NCBI GenBank assembly: GCA_037176905.1
Contig: JBBBWG010013001.1
Span: 17,935-81,934, forward strand
Source of the DNA: Azolla pinnata
Lineage: Eukaryota > Streptophyta > Polypodiopsida > Salviniales > Salviniaceae
Length of the DNA stretch: 64,000 nt
Direction: 5' to 3'
The position numbers were made by a program, and so were the translations under genes. Within the stretch, counting starts at the first letter, position 1. Each line of letters opens with the position of its first letter. Of the stretch, positions 47,901 through 59,127 are shown piece by piece. A model generated the notes under the pieces. It worked only from the letters and a program-made list of their open reading frames with translations. It was not told where the DNA came from and did no database searches.

Positions 47901-50900
47901 GTGGTATGAGAGTAGCACACATTCGCTTTCTGCTGCATAAAATAAGTGATGAATAGACAATTTGATTAAGTGAAAAGAATGCAATGTTACATAAGTCGAT
48001 CAGCATAGATTTTCTTTATGCTGGAAAAAAAGACAAATAAAATAGAAAACAAAGCTTTTACCTTGAAGCAAGTGAAGGCTTGAGAAGATGGTAGTAATTA
48101 TATAAGGTTTGATGCATAACATAGTTCCCCGTATATTTGGATGACCGTGAAAGATAAACAACTGCAGCCAGAAGGGGAAGCAGGATACCCACACCCACCA
48201 AACCAAGTAGGAGAATTCCAGAAGCAGCCCCTCCATTTTTATTGAGTAGAAATGAAGGAAGTGCGATACCCATTTGCAGACTCTGGAGAAAAAAAGGAAC
48301 AATGCTTTTTGGTGAGTTACGTCAGAGTTAATAGAACTAGCCACTCTACCCACAAAAATTACTTCAGAAACGTTTGGGATGGGAAGAGAACCTGTTTGCC
48401 ATCAGGATGACCATATTTTTCATAGTTCTCTCTTGATACAGGATCAGTAAGAGCTTGATAAGCTTTAGAGATGAACTCCACAAAATATTGGTTTGCCACT
48501 GTGGAAGTACAACAACAAAATCAATCCATGTTACTGAGATCCCATTATGTTCTGTACAAAGTAAAAGAGCCTAGCCTGGATCTGGATTTTTGTCTGGATG
48601 ATATTGAATGGACAACTTTCTGTATGCCTTTTTTATTTCTCCTTCTGTCGCACCCGGCTCTAGACCCAATATTGAAAAAGGCTCGAATGGTTGAATCTGT
48701 TTCAGAAAAATGGTGATTTATTTGAGAAACCACATATTCAGTCGATAATCAGATTACTTGCAATCTGTAAACCATGTAGAGAATCCTCCCACAGTCAAGA
48801 CTAAGTGAGCTACATAAGCAACTAATCCATTCCACTCTCTTCAAAGCTATCAATCACACAGACAAATATGATACAGTTCTGGTTTAGTGTTTTAACCCTT
48901 TCTTGTCCATTTGCAATTTTCTGCACCTTGGCAAGACACTATATAAATGTATATATGTACTAATGGATAAGAGGCAAAAGCACAAAAAGGACTCAACCAT
49001 AAATCTAACAAGGACACAACCAAAGCATAGAAAAAAGGTAAAGAGAAGATGTGGAGGTGCTATTCTAGGCACAGTATAAATAATCTGCTTCTATACTTTT
49101 AGAATCTTCCTTAAAATTATAGTCTTGTTAGTGATGCATGTTGAAGTATTTAATGAGCTGTAATCTTTCCAAAAACATTCTTAAAATTTTACGAATACAC
49201 TATCCCAACCTGATAAGAAACTAATACACATCAACGATTGTACCCAAGAATCCTTTGACAAAGGCGTCAAAAGCATAGGGAAAAAGGCAAAGAAGATACG
49301 ACCAAATACTATCACACATTATTGCAAATCTCAGTCTATTCTTTAAATCTTCTTTACATTTTTATTACCTATTTAATGTTGCATGTTTCAGTGAGAGATG
49401 AGCTCATACACTTCCAAATACACTCTTTAACTGTTTAAAAACTTATACCCACCTTTCTACAATTTTGCATGAACTCCTTCACACTTCTCCTTCTTTTCTT
49501 TTTCAATTCACTTGTTGTACCTTGCTTCTTCCTTGATTATTATTTTCTCTCTTCCTCTTCGACTCCCTCTCCTTTTTCAAGGATAAACACAATCTTCATT
49601 GAATCTTCTCTTCTGTTGGACCCCATGGTGTTTTTGGTGCACTATTGCCATACTATCAACAGCTCCTATCACTACAAATCATCTGGCTTCAAGGTTCAGG
49701 GTCCAATTACGATCTACTATCACAAACCAGTTGCATATCAACTGCACTTGTTTAATTTCAGTTCTTAATTATTTTTCATAAAATCTAGTAATACAACCTT
49801 AGTATGTGAAAATCTTCATGTGACTTCGTGAATCTTTAACTATATTAATTAATATTCATTCTGGGCCCCTGTTTTTAGATCATACTATAAGCTATGATGG
49901 TCATATGACTAATAACATATGCTTATCTGATTTGGACGCAGCTATAATTAAGGTTAACGCTGCACAAGAAAATGGATTAACAGAAAGGAAGTATATTAAT
50001 TTGTGGCTAGACCCTTTTCTTTTAAAACCAGGTTTTTAAAAACTATCATAAGGAAGCTGTCATTAACAGCTGCATATTTGACCTGTTACTGACTCATGTA
50101 TAGAAGTCCAGTGGAGCTCCTTAATACAAAATTTCGAAGTCTAACGGCTAACAATAATCTTACTCAGCATGTGCTTTGTACATGATCATAATATAAGTCA
50201 TAGATAATTGGATCCTAGAGCTATAAAGCAGGCATTTTTGAACTCTGCAGCTACCAAAAAAAGGATAGAAATGTTATCAAAGTCCAATGAAAAGACACTT
50301 AGGCGTCGCCTTCAATGAAGTTGAATCATACTTTATAACTTCAGATCTTCAAGGAGAGGAATTACGAGCATATTTTATGATTTCAGATCTTCACGCAGAA
50401 GATTCAGGAGTAGGACATTATGGACAGGAATCTATATAACCATGAGGCTGAGCTAAATCCTATCTAATCATATTTTTATTTAGCAGATTTTACCCACACA
50501 CTAGAAAGTCCAATCAATTCAAGTAATCACACATGTCTGTATATTCGTTGGAAATGCATAAAATTCTGACAGTAACATTCATATCCTCATCTCACACAAG
50601 ATCTTCCAAACAATCAGCATAATTAGACAATTCATGCACAATCCAAAGAAATTCCATTTACAGGCAGCTGATCTGGTGCTAAAATATCCCAAAGGAAGTC
50701 CAGGGAAAGTGTACTTTTTCAAAGAGAGACAAGTTTTGTTATAGCTGCATATACCTAGGAAGAATATGCACATGTGTCCTAGATAGGAGATTGACATCAG
50801 GGTATTTTCCTTTTACTAGGGGAAAACCAGTGACAGGAAGGAGCAAAACGAAAAATGTAGTTGCTAACTTGGTAAGAACAAGCGTTGAAGCTCGGTACCA

Positions 50901-51856
50901 AGCAGTGGCACTAGGAATACATGAATTGTTGGTCAAATGGGAAGGAACTATGTGACATCACTGCAACGACAAATCTGCAGTCAAAATATCATGTAGCACA
51001 GTCCAAAATTACCGAACAGAACACAGAGGTGGATAGTGGTCTGATCTGCACAACTTGCAGACTTAGTCACTATGGAGTTACGCAATCAACATTCCATAGA
51101 TAAAAAGGCTTAGCGGTATGAGATTAAGCAACCAACATTGCATACAATTTTATCTCGGTTGAGAATGGAAACACATACTTGCCAGCTTGAGGGGGTGCAT
51201 TACAGTAATGTAAAAAATAACTAATTTTAACTAAACAATTTATTACCAAAAAAGGAGGGACAGCATTTCAATTAAACACGCTTAAGTTAGAAATTGTTCC
51301 TATCCACATGCACAAACAAGAAGAAAATTTATCTTCTCTACTCTGGTTTTAAAATTTTCTGATTGTATTATCTACTCCAAATTATAATTATGTTTGCATG
51401 TAAGTGTTGACACAAACCATACATGGTCACCACATTGAAACAAATCACAAGTAATATTGTGTAATTAGGAATTACATTACCTCTCGAGTCATCATTTTGA
51501 TGTAGTAAACTAAAAATGCAATGATCACCCACATCAATAGGAGTGTCACATTGCTGCAACTCGAGAAATTTGCAACCTATAAATCTCAAAGACACAGACA
51601 ATCTTTCATTTTGAGGAAAAACATATGAAATTAATATTCGAGAAAGGAAGAACATTGAAAATTTATTTACCTTTCCAATGAAGGAGGTCCTATACTTAGC
51701 AGATCTAGTGCAGATAGAGCACATACATCGTGTTATTTTCTTCTTGTTTTGCGCGAATTTGGACAACCGATATATGGTCCATGGAATAACAAAAAGGCCC
51801 AAAACTGACAGAATAAATATAGGGAAGAGAGAGCTCATTTCTTCAGAGGTAGCCAT
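44904..51856 (-). CDS. ERDJ2: ER translocon J-protein ERDJ2 (Sec63)
   Basis: This is the plant Sec63 homologue. It sits in the ER membrane with the Sec61 translocon and recruits BiP through its luminal J domain. Ten exons: 51856-51671, 51576-51481, 48696-48576, 48498-48392, 48282-48062, 47004-46827, 46401-46282, 46195-46109, 45972-45853 and 45725-44904; product 685 aa, as in Arabidopsis ERDJ2A. It begins [20 protein letters not shown] (TM1). A second TM is in [20 protein letters not shown]. The J domain follows with intact HPD (127-129) in [13 protein letters not shown] third TM lies near [20 protein letters not shown]. The Sec63 domain carries [41 protein letters not shown] and [13 protein letters not shown]. 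The tail is acidic (EDEESEDES). The intron at 48499-48575 needs a GC donor. Intron 2 is 2.78 kb. Confidence 0.95.
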
Positions 51857-53715
51857 ATCGTTCTAGCTGAAAGCGGGAACAAAATAAGTTAACTCTAATG
51901 AGGACAAGAGTAAAATGTCACCAAAAACAGATCTTTCTCGAGTGAAGAAACATCAAAAATTTAGATGCGAGAGAAATAAACAAGATATCACAAAAAATTA
52001 CAGATTTTCAGTCACTGCAAGAGCATCATAAATTTCGATAATACAGGGCAAACAAATCAGAAAATTTGGTCTTGGTCTGGGGATGGCTGTAAAGATACCA
52101 CAAATCGGATCATCGAGAACCCAATTTAGAAATGCAAACCATCATACACCAGATGAGGCCCCGATCGATTGGGTTTCCGCGATCGGGTCTCTGGATTGAT
52201 CTGCTATACGTCATGCTAACCACATCCTCCCGAGAGAGCTATACATGGAATCGTCCGAAAGGGTAAGGAACCGCGTACCTGATGATGAGATCTGAGGTCA
52301 AGATCTCTCCGGCTTGCGTGGAGACGGGATTACAGCAGCAGATTCAGCAGCAGCAGCAGGAGAAGAGGAGGAGCTCCACGTTCTTTTTTCCTGCAGTAAA
52401 TAACAGGGAAGAAGAAGACCTTCCAGATGAACAAACCAGAAAATTGGGCGGTTTCACACTTGTCCGGCCTTTGAGGATCAAATGGGCGGTTTCACACTTG
52501 TCCTGAAGACTTTGTCCCTCCCCAAAGGAATCTGTCATTGAGATTGGACATTTTTTGGACAAAGAAGGAAATGGGTGGCTCTGCGTCGAATCGAGATCTC
52601 GTGAGTTTGTGTTGTTCCTCGTGCGACGATTGATGATGATCTGCACAGAGTTTGTGTTGTTCCTCGTGCGATGATTGATGATGATCTGCACAGCTGCGTC
52701 CGAGAGGGCTCTGCGTTCTGTTTCGCGGCTTTTTTTCCCCCCCTTGGCGTCGAGAACGGCAATTTTCCGATGGCTCTGCGAGCTCGTCTGCCGAAATCTT
52801 TCTGCTCAGCTCTTCGCCGAGAATGTTTTGCTGACAGCTGCGTTCGCATCGGAAATCCGTTGCTTTTTGCCAGTAGCATCACCCCCTCTGCTTATTTATT
52901 GGTTTAGGGTTTAGGGTTTAGGGTTTAGGGTTTTGACAGATATAATCAGCTGTTTTTCGTGTGGTCTGCAAATTCCAGAAGAGGCAACCGCAGACAGTTC
53001 TGCATCCGTTGCAAGAGATGTCGAGTTAATGATGCCCATATAGTTGTCATTTGATGGCCCCAGATGGTTTCTAACATGTGGGCATCTCTCGTTCACAAAA
53101 TCATCGACGATGCGATCGTGACAGGCAACTCACTGACCATAGCACGTCAAAGAAACACCTTTTGCCGAGACTGCCATCATACATCTAAAACTCGACAAAT
53201 TCGTGTGTCCAATGCTCTCTTTAGTAATCGAGCTTTGACTTATTTATACACATCTTCAGTGCAAACATCAAATTTTCGCTATCAGTGCTGCTTTTTTGAC
53301 TTGCCAACATTGGAATCACGGCATCTAGAGTACACGATCCCAAAATAACTGATTCTAAAGAGAACCATACACATATGTTTGCATATTAGTTGGTATGTAT
53401 CAATCCAAGCCATAATATGTTGTGGGGTGTGTGTATTATTATTGGTCAATATGAGACAATTTCCCAATAACTTTATACCATTAAGGAAAATTAGGATTGG
53501 AATTAGTGGGACTGCATCGTTGAGATTAGTGGCAATGCGATGCATAGAAATCCTCGATTTCCTTTGGATGAAGATGAAGCCGTGGTAGACGCGACGCTCT
53601 TTGCGGGCTAAGGAGATCGACGCATGGAGCTGATCAAACACAGGGGAATGGATTCGAAGGACGAAGCATGCATATACATACATACATAGCATCTGGAGGA
53701 GGGCAAAGTTCCTGA
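51857..53715. other. ERDJ2 upstream region
   Basis: This is the promoter and 5' UTR of ERDJ2 (a CAG run near 52333-52360), then a two-copy 40-bp block (GAGTTTGTGTTGTTCCTCGT, GCGA(C/T)GATTGATGATGATCTG) near 52600-52690. No protein family is recognised in any frame up to the VQ gene's stop at 53716. Confidence 0.55.
52902..52933. repeat. Interstitial (TTTAGGG)4 telomere-type repeat
   Basis: Four perfect TTTAGGG units with partial flanking units. This is the plant telomere repeat; short runs are also known as telo-boxes in plant promoters. It lies about 1.05 kb upstream of the ERDJ2 start codon. Confidence 0.95.
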
Positions 53716-54786
53716 TCAGATCGCGACGAAGTCGGGGTTGAGCTCCACGAAGTAGGAGATGAGCTCGTAGTGGTCGAAGGGGAAGTTGGGGGCGAGGGGC
53801 GAGGACGGGGAGCATTTGGGAGCGGCGCCAGAATGCGGGCTGCTATATTTAGCGGAATGCGGCCGATGGTAAGCGGAAGAGCAGAGACAGGGATTGTTAG
53901 AAGGGACGAGATCGGGGCCGTGGTCGTGAAACTGCGGTATATTATTGGCGAAGAAGATGTCGGAGATGCCAGAGCCTGGGTCGGGATCGAGGATGATACT
54001 GATCAGGGGGCAACTGTCTGGAAGGGTCAGGGGCGATGAGGAATCTGAGGATGATGGCGATGGTGACGGAGGAACATGCAGGTGATCACTAGACGAACGA
54101 GCAGAGTTTGGAACAGTCTGCTTGATCTGGCGATGCGGGTGATTAGACAAAGAGGAAGCAGCAGAGTCTGGAGCGATCGGCTCGATTTGGCGATGCAGGC
54201 GATCGGACAAAGAAGAAGCAGCAGAGTCTGGAGCGATCGGCTCGATCTGGCGATGCAGGCGATCAGGCAAAGAAGAATCAGCAGAGTCTGGAATGGTGTT
54301 CTGGCGATGCATGCGATGAGACCGAGGAGCAGATTCTGGAACGGTCTGCAGCCCATGCAGGTGAGCAGACAGAGAAGAAGCAGAGCCGGGAATGGCTAGC
54401 TTAGTCTGGCCATGCCAGTGATCAGACCAAGGAGCAGAGTCTGGAACGGTCTTCTGGTGATCAGATAGAGAAGAAGCAGAGTCTGGAATGGCTAGCTCTC
54501 CAGTCTGGCCATTCTGGAGGTTATCAGACCAAGGGGCAGAAGAGCCTTCCAGAAGAACGGGCGAATTGCCTGTGAATCGCTGCACGATGTGGCGGAAGTT
54601 GGACGCGTCCGCCGTCACGCGGATCGGGGCTTGAACCTCCACCACCCTCACGATCGGGTTGTTCTTGCCCGACAAGCAGCTAAAACTGGCGGAGGTGGCC
54701 GCCGACTTCTGCAAACTCGCGATCCTCCTCGCCTTCTTCTTCATCGCAGCCGGAGATTGCTGCTGCTTGTTGTGCTCTATCTTCAT
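53716..54786 (-). CDS. VQ-motif protein with internal tandem repeats
   Basis: A single-exon frame of 356 aa. VQ proteins are plant nuclear cofactors that bind WRKY factors and MAP kinase targets. The VQ motif FRHIVQRFTG (residues 64-73) fits F-x-x-x-V-Q-x-h-T-G exactly. It is preceded by a basic KKKARR stretch (16-21, possible nuclear signal) and by IVRVVEVQAPIRVTADASN, a typical VQ lead-in. The start at 54786 fits; a second Met at residue 15 is possible. Residues about 95-235 are tandem repeats with a core PDSA-SSLSD-LHRQ, about 20 aa per unit where best kept. The tail ends YELISYFVELNPDFVAI. Intronless structure and length agree with the family. The repeat region is unusual. Confidence 0.88.
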   Translation of the reverse strand: MKIEHNKQQQSPAAMKKKARRIASLQKSAATSASFSCLSGKNNPIVRVVEVQAPIRVTADASNFRHIVQRFTGNSPVLLEGSSAPWSDNLQNGQTGELAIPDSASSLSDHQKTVPDSAPWSDHWHGQTKLAIPGSASSLSAHLHGLQTVPESAPRSHRMHRQNTIPDSADSSLPDRLHRQIEPIAPDSAASSLSDRLHRQIEPIAPDSAASSLSNHPHRQIKQTVPNSARSSSDHLHVPPSPSPSSSDSSSPLTLPDSCPLISIILDPDPGSGISDIFFANNIPQFHDHGPDLVPSNNPCLCSSAYHRPHSAKYSSPHSGAAPKCSPSSPLAPNFPFDHYELISYFVELNPDFVAI

Positions 54787-55365
54787 CTGCGCTCCTGGTC
54801 CCCTCCCCCCCGATCGGATCCCAGATACAGATCGTTGATCAGATCCGTAGCTTCTGTCTGTGTTGAGATCAGTCTGATCGCCTGATTCGCAAAGCCTATA
54901 GGATCGAACTCACAGCCTTAACTTGGCCACTTTGTCTCTTTAGATATATTATGTATATATTTGGACTCATCATACTTAGAGCCTCTCTTGTTGGATCAAA
55001 CTCACAACCTCAACTTTACTAGAACTCATTTGGATCAAACTCTCTCTCTCTCTCTCTCCCTATATATATATACACGTATATATACGAGAGAGCACAAATG
55101 CAGAGATGTATATACTGATCTCTTTTTTTGCGGCAACGAAAAACAAATCGGTAGCGTCATGTTCTGCTGCTGTTGCCGATTAAATCTAATGGCTTAAGGA
55201 CATGCGAGAAAGTCAACATTCGTGCGTCTGTCTCTGTCCCTTTGCCCTTTGCCATAGATCGATCACTCCATGACTTTCTACAGGCTTCGATTCGTGGCAT
55301 GCAGAAGATTTCTAAGAAAGCCTGCAGGCGTACGCAAAGGGGCCGATGCAGGAGGCCCACACCTG
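54787..55365. other. VQ gene upstream region
   Basis: This holds a CT run (about 55031-55050), TATATA/ACGTATATATACG sequences (55053-55082) and no gene-like frame. The TATA-like stretches are 240-300 bases from the VQ start. Confidence 0.5.
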
Positions 55366-55557
55366 TATATATCACCCATTGTGGGTTGGTAGGATCGCCA
55401 GTGTCGTCGACTAGCTAACCAGAGTTGGCAGAAGAGAATCTTTCTTTCTGATAACTCTGGTTAGCTACTCACAGAGAGAAGGAAACACTCTCTGCTAACT
55501 CTGGTTAGCTACTCGACTACACAGGCGATCCGACCAACCCACAATGGATGATATATA
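55366..55557. repeat. Long imperfect foldback, MIRNA-like or foldback element
   Basis: The left arm (about 55366-55434) and right arm (about 55491-55557) are inverted copies. The paired core includes ATTGTGGGTTGGT, GGATCGCC, GTCGA and TAGCTAACCAGAGTT. I count about six mismatches in 66 aligned positions (roughly 91%), with no large bulge. The loop is about 56 bases and contains a second copy of AACTCTGGTTAGCTACTC (55453-55470), which could pair with the left arm instead. Whether it is transcribed is unknown, so it is not called as an RNA gene. Confidence 0.8.
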
Positions 55558-57268
55558 TAGCTAGTTAGACAGAGAAGGAAAGATTCTCTCCAGCTTGCTT
55601 CCTCGAAACCCCCAAATTTATCGATCGAAACGCCATTCGATCGAATCGGCGGCTTGTTCAAGCCTGTCTCTAAAGCTGGAAGATGTCCTAAAACAGACTG
55701 GGGAGCATTCTCTTTGAAAAAGTCAATCCATGAAGTCCCCAGGGTCCGTTATCGCAGATGATTCGATACAGCAATCGTACGTCTTTTTTCTTCGCCGCAT
55801 GAGCCATATCGGCCTAACAAAAAGGCGATCGCTATAATCTTTTTCTCTCTGTCTTGTATGGCATGTCTGATACTACCGACCCAGCACACAGGATCAAAGC
55901 CCGCTATGTTTAGCAGTGCCCCTTCCATGCTATGAAGAGCTAGCTAGCTGTGATTACAAGGCGATAAATAAGAGGGATTAAGGAGAATAAAACGTGATCG
56001 TTGATGGCCGATGATGACATTCGGGGAACATGTTGCCATTGGAATAATCTCTATAAGATAACCCAAAATTTTAAAGGTTGTTCGTGCAACGAATCCATAG
56101 AGACCTTAGATATGTACTCGACATCCCATTGTTGTATCGTTTATCTCATGGGCCAATTCTGGTCTCAGAAGACGTTAATATATTTTTCTTGATTTTACAG
56201 AAGTTTTTTTTTTCTCTTCTTCCTCTTAAAGAACGGAAATCTTGTTAGAGAAGCACGATCGCCTCACCATCAACGCAGTTCGAAGGTAGCTCGATAGTCG
56301 ATTCGAGCATTCTATATCTTATATTATGGTCTCCGCAATCCCTTTTCTCTGGTCAAATAAGTGCATTATGTCATTGTGATTTTGATTGATTAACTTGAGA
56401 ACTTGCATGACCAGCTTCAAGTCAATGTCATGAATTATTCGAGGTAAGTCAAACCCTTTTTCTGCCTGCGTAGGCTCGTTATGGGGCATCTAGATCCGAG
56501 AATTTTTTATGAGCAGATAGATCAAAGGGCTATTCCTATCTCAAACCCTAACTGACAAATTAGTCTCGGGTGAAGTTGTTAGACGATTGCCCTCCGGTGT
56601 ATGTCACGACGATGACTGGTGTAGTGTCATCTTGAGCCATAGATTTTAACATTCGCATTCGACGAAAATACCAAATGCGAATATGCGAATGATAAACAAA
56701 ATGCAAATATCAGAAGTATAATACTTTAATATTTTAACACTAAGGTTTCAGCAAACTTGGTATGACCTTCGTGTACACAACTATTATCATGGAGGGGTTC
56801 AACGAAACTTTTACCCCCCATTGTTTTTGTTTTCACCGTTAGAGGATAGATAACACTTTGTGGCTTGTGTACTCGTTTAAACGTAAAGTTGTAATTTGTA
56901 ATTAGCCTCTTGGCGGTTTTTAATACCAAGTGGAAGATAGTAAAAATTAAACAAAAATTAACATTTTAAGTTTTTATTTATATTGAAGTGCAACCTAGTG
57001 GTAAGATAAAATAGTTTCATACAATGAACTCGGGTTTTAATCTCACTTATTTCTATTTATAATTCATATTATATATTTTTAGTTTATTCAATTCCAATTT
57101 ATTAATTTTTGTTTTATCATATATGCTACTTAAAAAAATGAATGTTTTATTTTATCTTTAGAGCCTTTTTTCATTCTCAAATAATACTTTTAAACTCCAA
57201 TACGAATGCGCAAATGTACGCTTGACCAAACTCTACCCATCTTCGGCCAATAAGTTGATCGGAAGTGT
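55558..57268. other. Intergenic, no supported gene
   Basis: AT-rich toward the right. It includes the 29-base block shared with 12593-12621 (at 56155-56183), a segment (about 56380-56640) related to 61960-62560, and a possible tRNA-derived SINE remnant at 56985-57060 (CCTAGTGGTAAG and GGGTTTTAATCTC blocks in the spacing of A and B boxes). Confidence 0.5.
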
Positions 57269-57342
57269 ATTCCAACCTTTTGATCTCTGTATTCCGCCCA
57301 TTTGCAGCCGAAACACATCTACAGAGATCAAAAGGTTGGAAT
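57269..57342. repeat. Perfect 23-bp stem-loop
   Basis: Arms 57269-57291 and 57320-57342 are perfect reverse complements (ATTCCAACCTTTTGATCTCT in the left arm, then GTA) with a 28-base loop. It could form a cruciform or an RNA hairpin. The related region near 62890-63055 keeps the loop block CGCCCATTTGCAGC but not the perfect stem. Confidence 0.92.
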
Positions 57343-57649
57343 CGTGATTACAAAAAGATCAACTAAAAAAGTAATTCTTCCACCATGCATGTTTCATGAT
57401 CAAAATGAGGTACTATTGTTGTTACATACATAGTGCGTATAAATACATGTGCTACGTATTTTAAAAGTATTAAATAAAAGACCTCAGAATACATATTTTA
57501 CCATGTAAGTTGTTAAATACCTTAAATAATTCTGCAAATTTACAATGAATTAAACCTACATACATTTCATATTCCATTTATTGGCATTGGTAGATTTATT
57601 AAAATTCCAATTGTAGAAAATCAAATCTAAATTTCAATTCTATAAAACG

Positions 57650-58470
57650 ACTAATATTTCACGTCTCAGATATTATAAAATGCGCATTTTTTAACAACAT
57701 TGAGAGAGGTAGAGGGTTCGAATCTTGCCATCTCCGCTTGTCAAGACTTCTTTGGATTTTTCAGGCTCTTTGATTCCAAAACCAAGTTACTCTCTCACGC
57801 GAATTCTTGAACATTCTAAAACGTAGTTTATTTATAAAAATGCAACATTTTTTCAGCATGTAGAGAAATACAGGGTTCGAATCTTGCCGTCCCCTCCCCG
57901 TTTGTCCTTCCTTAGAGTTTTTTTTTCAGGCTCTTTGATTCCAGAAGCAAATGACTCTTCTGATGCAAATTCACGAGCGTTCCAGAACATATTTTACAGT
58001 AAAATGCGCATCGTTTAACAACATAGAGAGGTATAGGGTTCGAATCTTGGCTCTCTTGCCTGTCCTTCTGGGAATTTTCAGGCTCCCTGATTCCAAAAGC
58101 GAACGACTCTTTCGATGCGAATTCGTGAGCACTCTAGAACGTATTTTGCTATACAGAAATACGCGTTTTTTTAACAGCAGAGACAGGTACAGGGTTCGAA
58201 TCTTGCCGGATCCTCATCTATCGTTCTGGAAAATTTTTCGGGCTCTCTGATTCCACCGGAAGCAGAAGCAAATTACTCTTTCGACGCAAATTCATGAGCA
58301 ATCTAGAACACATTTCGCTGCATTTTATTCAGGCTCTCTGATTCCACCAGAAGCAAATTACTCTTTCGACGCAAATTCGTGAGCAATCTGGAACACATTT
58401 CATTGTGTAAAAATACGCGTTTTTTAACAACATAGAGAAATACGTTGGTTCGAATCTTGCCAATCTCCTC
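57650..58470. repeat. Tandem repeat, about 160-bp units each with a B-box-like motif
   Basis: GGTTCGAATCTTG occurs at 57715, 57873, 58037, 58193 and 58447 (the third reads ...TTGG). Around each are AAAATGCGCAT(T)TTTTAAC, AACATAGAGAGGTA, CAGGCTCTTTGATTCC and GCGAATTCGTGAGCA blocks. The last interval is longer because the GCAAATTACTCTTTCGACGC part is doubled. A single further copy of the motif is at 63139. Confidence 0.88.
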
Positions 58471-58518
58471 CTCGTCGGAAGAAGAGAGAAGAAGAAGAAG
58501 AAGAAGCTCCTCGTGGAT

Positions 58519-59011
58519 ATGGCGTCGCTACGTCCGCGCATCAGGTAACTTGCCCTGATCTGCTGAGTCAGATCGATCACATTGCCTAGCCCTGATCTGT
58601 TTGTTGAATCCGATCCATCCCTTTTTGTCGAGTTTCATCTGTTCGATTTGAAACGCCCCACTTTCAACGAATCCGATCCCCCTCTTGCAGCCTCGTCCTG
58701 ATCTGTTGCTGAATCCCATCACGTTTGCCTCGTCCTGATCTGTTGCTGAATCCGACCACATTTGCCTCGTCCTGATCTGTTGTTGAATCCGATCACCTTG
58801 CCTCGTTTGATCTGTTTGATTTGAAACCCCCACCTTTGCATCCCTGGTGATCAGGATGTTCACAGATCCGTACAGCATTCTGGCAGGGCCATCTGCATCG
58901 GAAGAAGAGGGAGACGATGGTACAAGAAGCTCATCTGCATCGGAAGAAAAGGGAGATGCAGGTACAAGAAGATCATCTGCATCGGAAGAAGAGGGAAACG
59001 TAGGTACATGA
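58519..59011 (+). CDS. Putative two-exon small ORF with 51-bp repeats
   Basis: Exon 58519-58544 (MASLRPRI) with donor GTAACT joins in phase to exon 58855-59011 after ...GTGATCAG, giving 60 aa. The second exon has three 17-aa repeats of the type (S)SASEEEG-(D/N)-GTR. The intron begins with a minisatellite. The exon/intron plan mirrors that of the locus at 63320-64000, which supports a shared origin. There is no recognised domain; it may be a decayed 5' part of the repeat frame at 59128-60114. Confidence 0.35.
58548..58850. repeat. Minisatellite directly after a splice donor
   Basis: The unit is about 34-47 bases (CTGATCTGTTGCTGAATCCG, ATCAC, TTGCCTCGTC), with five to seven decayed copies beginning right after GTAACTTGCC. 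The same unit type follows the donor at 63399. Confidence 0.85.
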
Positions 59012-59127
59012 AGATCGATCATCTGACGATAGAAGAGAAGAAGGTTGCGCTGGATTCTTCGATTCTTGCAAAACGGGAGCAGCGGGAGAGTAGGCGCTAG
59101 TGCAAGCATCAGAAGAAGCTGGTAAAC

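Noticed and set aside
53282-53815. 177-codon minus frame overlapping the VQ 3' end
   Set aside because: It is an out-of-frame overlap of the VQ gene with unlikely composition and no domain.
57650-58470. tRNA genes suggested by GGTTCGAATC
   Set aside because: No acceptor stem, A box at proper spacing or cloverleaf could be assembled around any copy; only the B-box-like motif is present.
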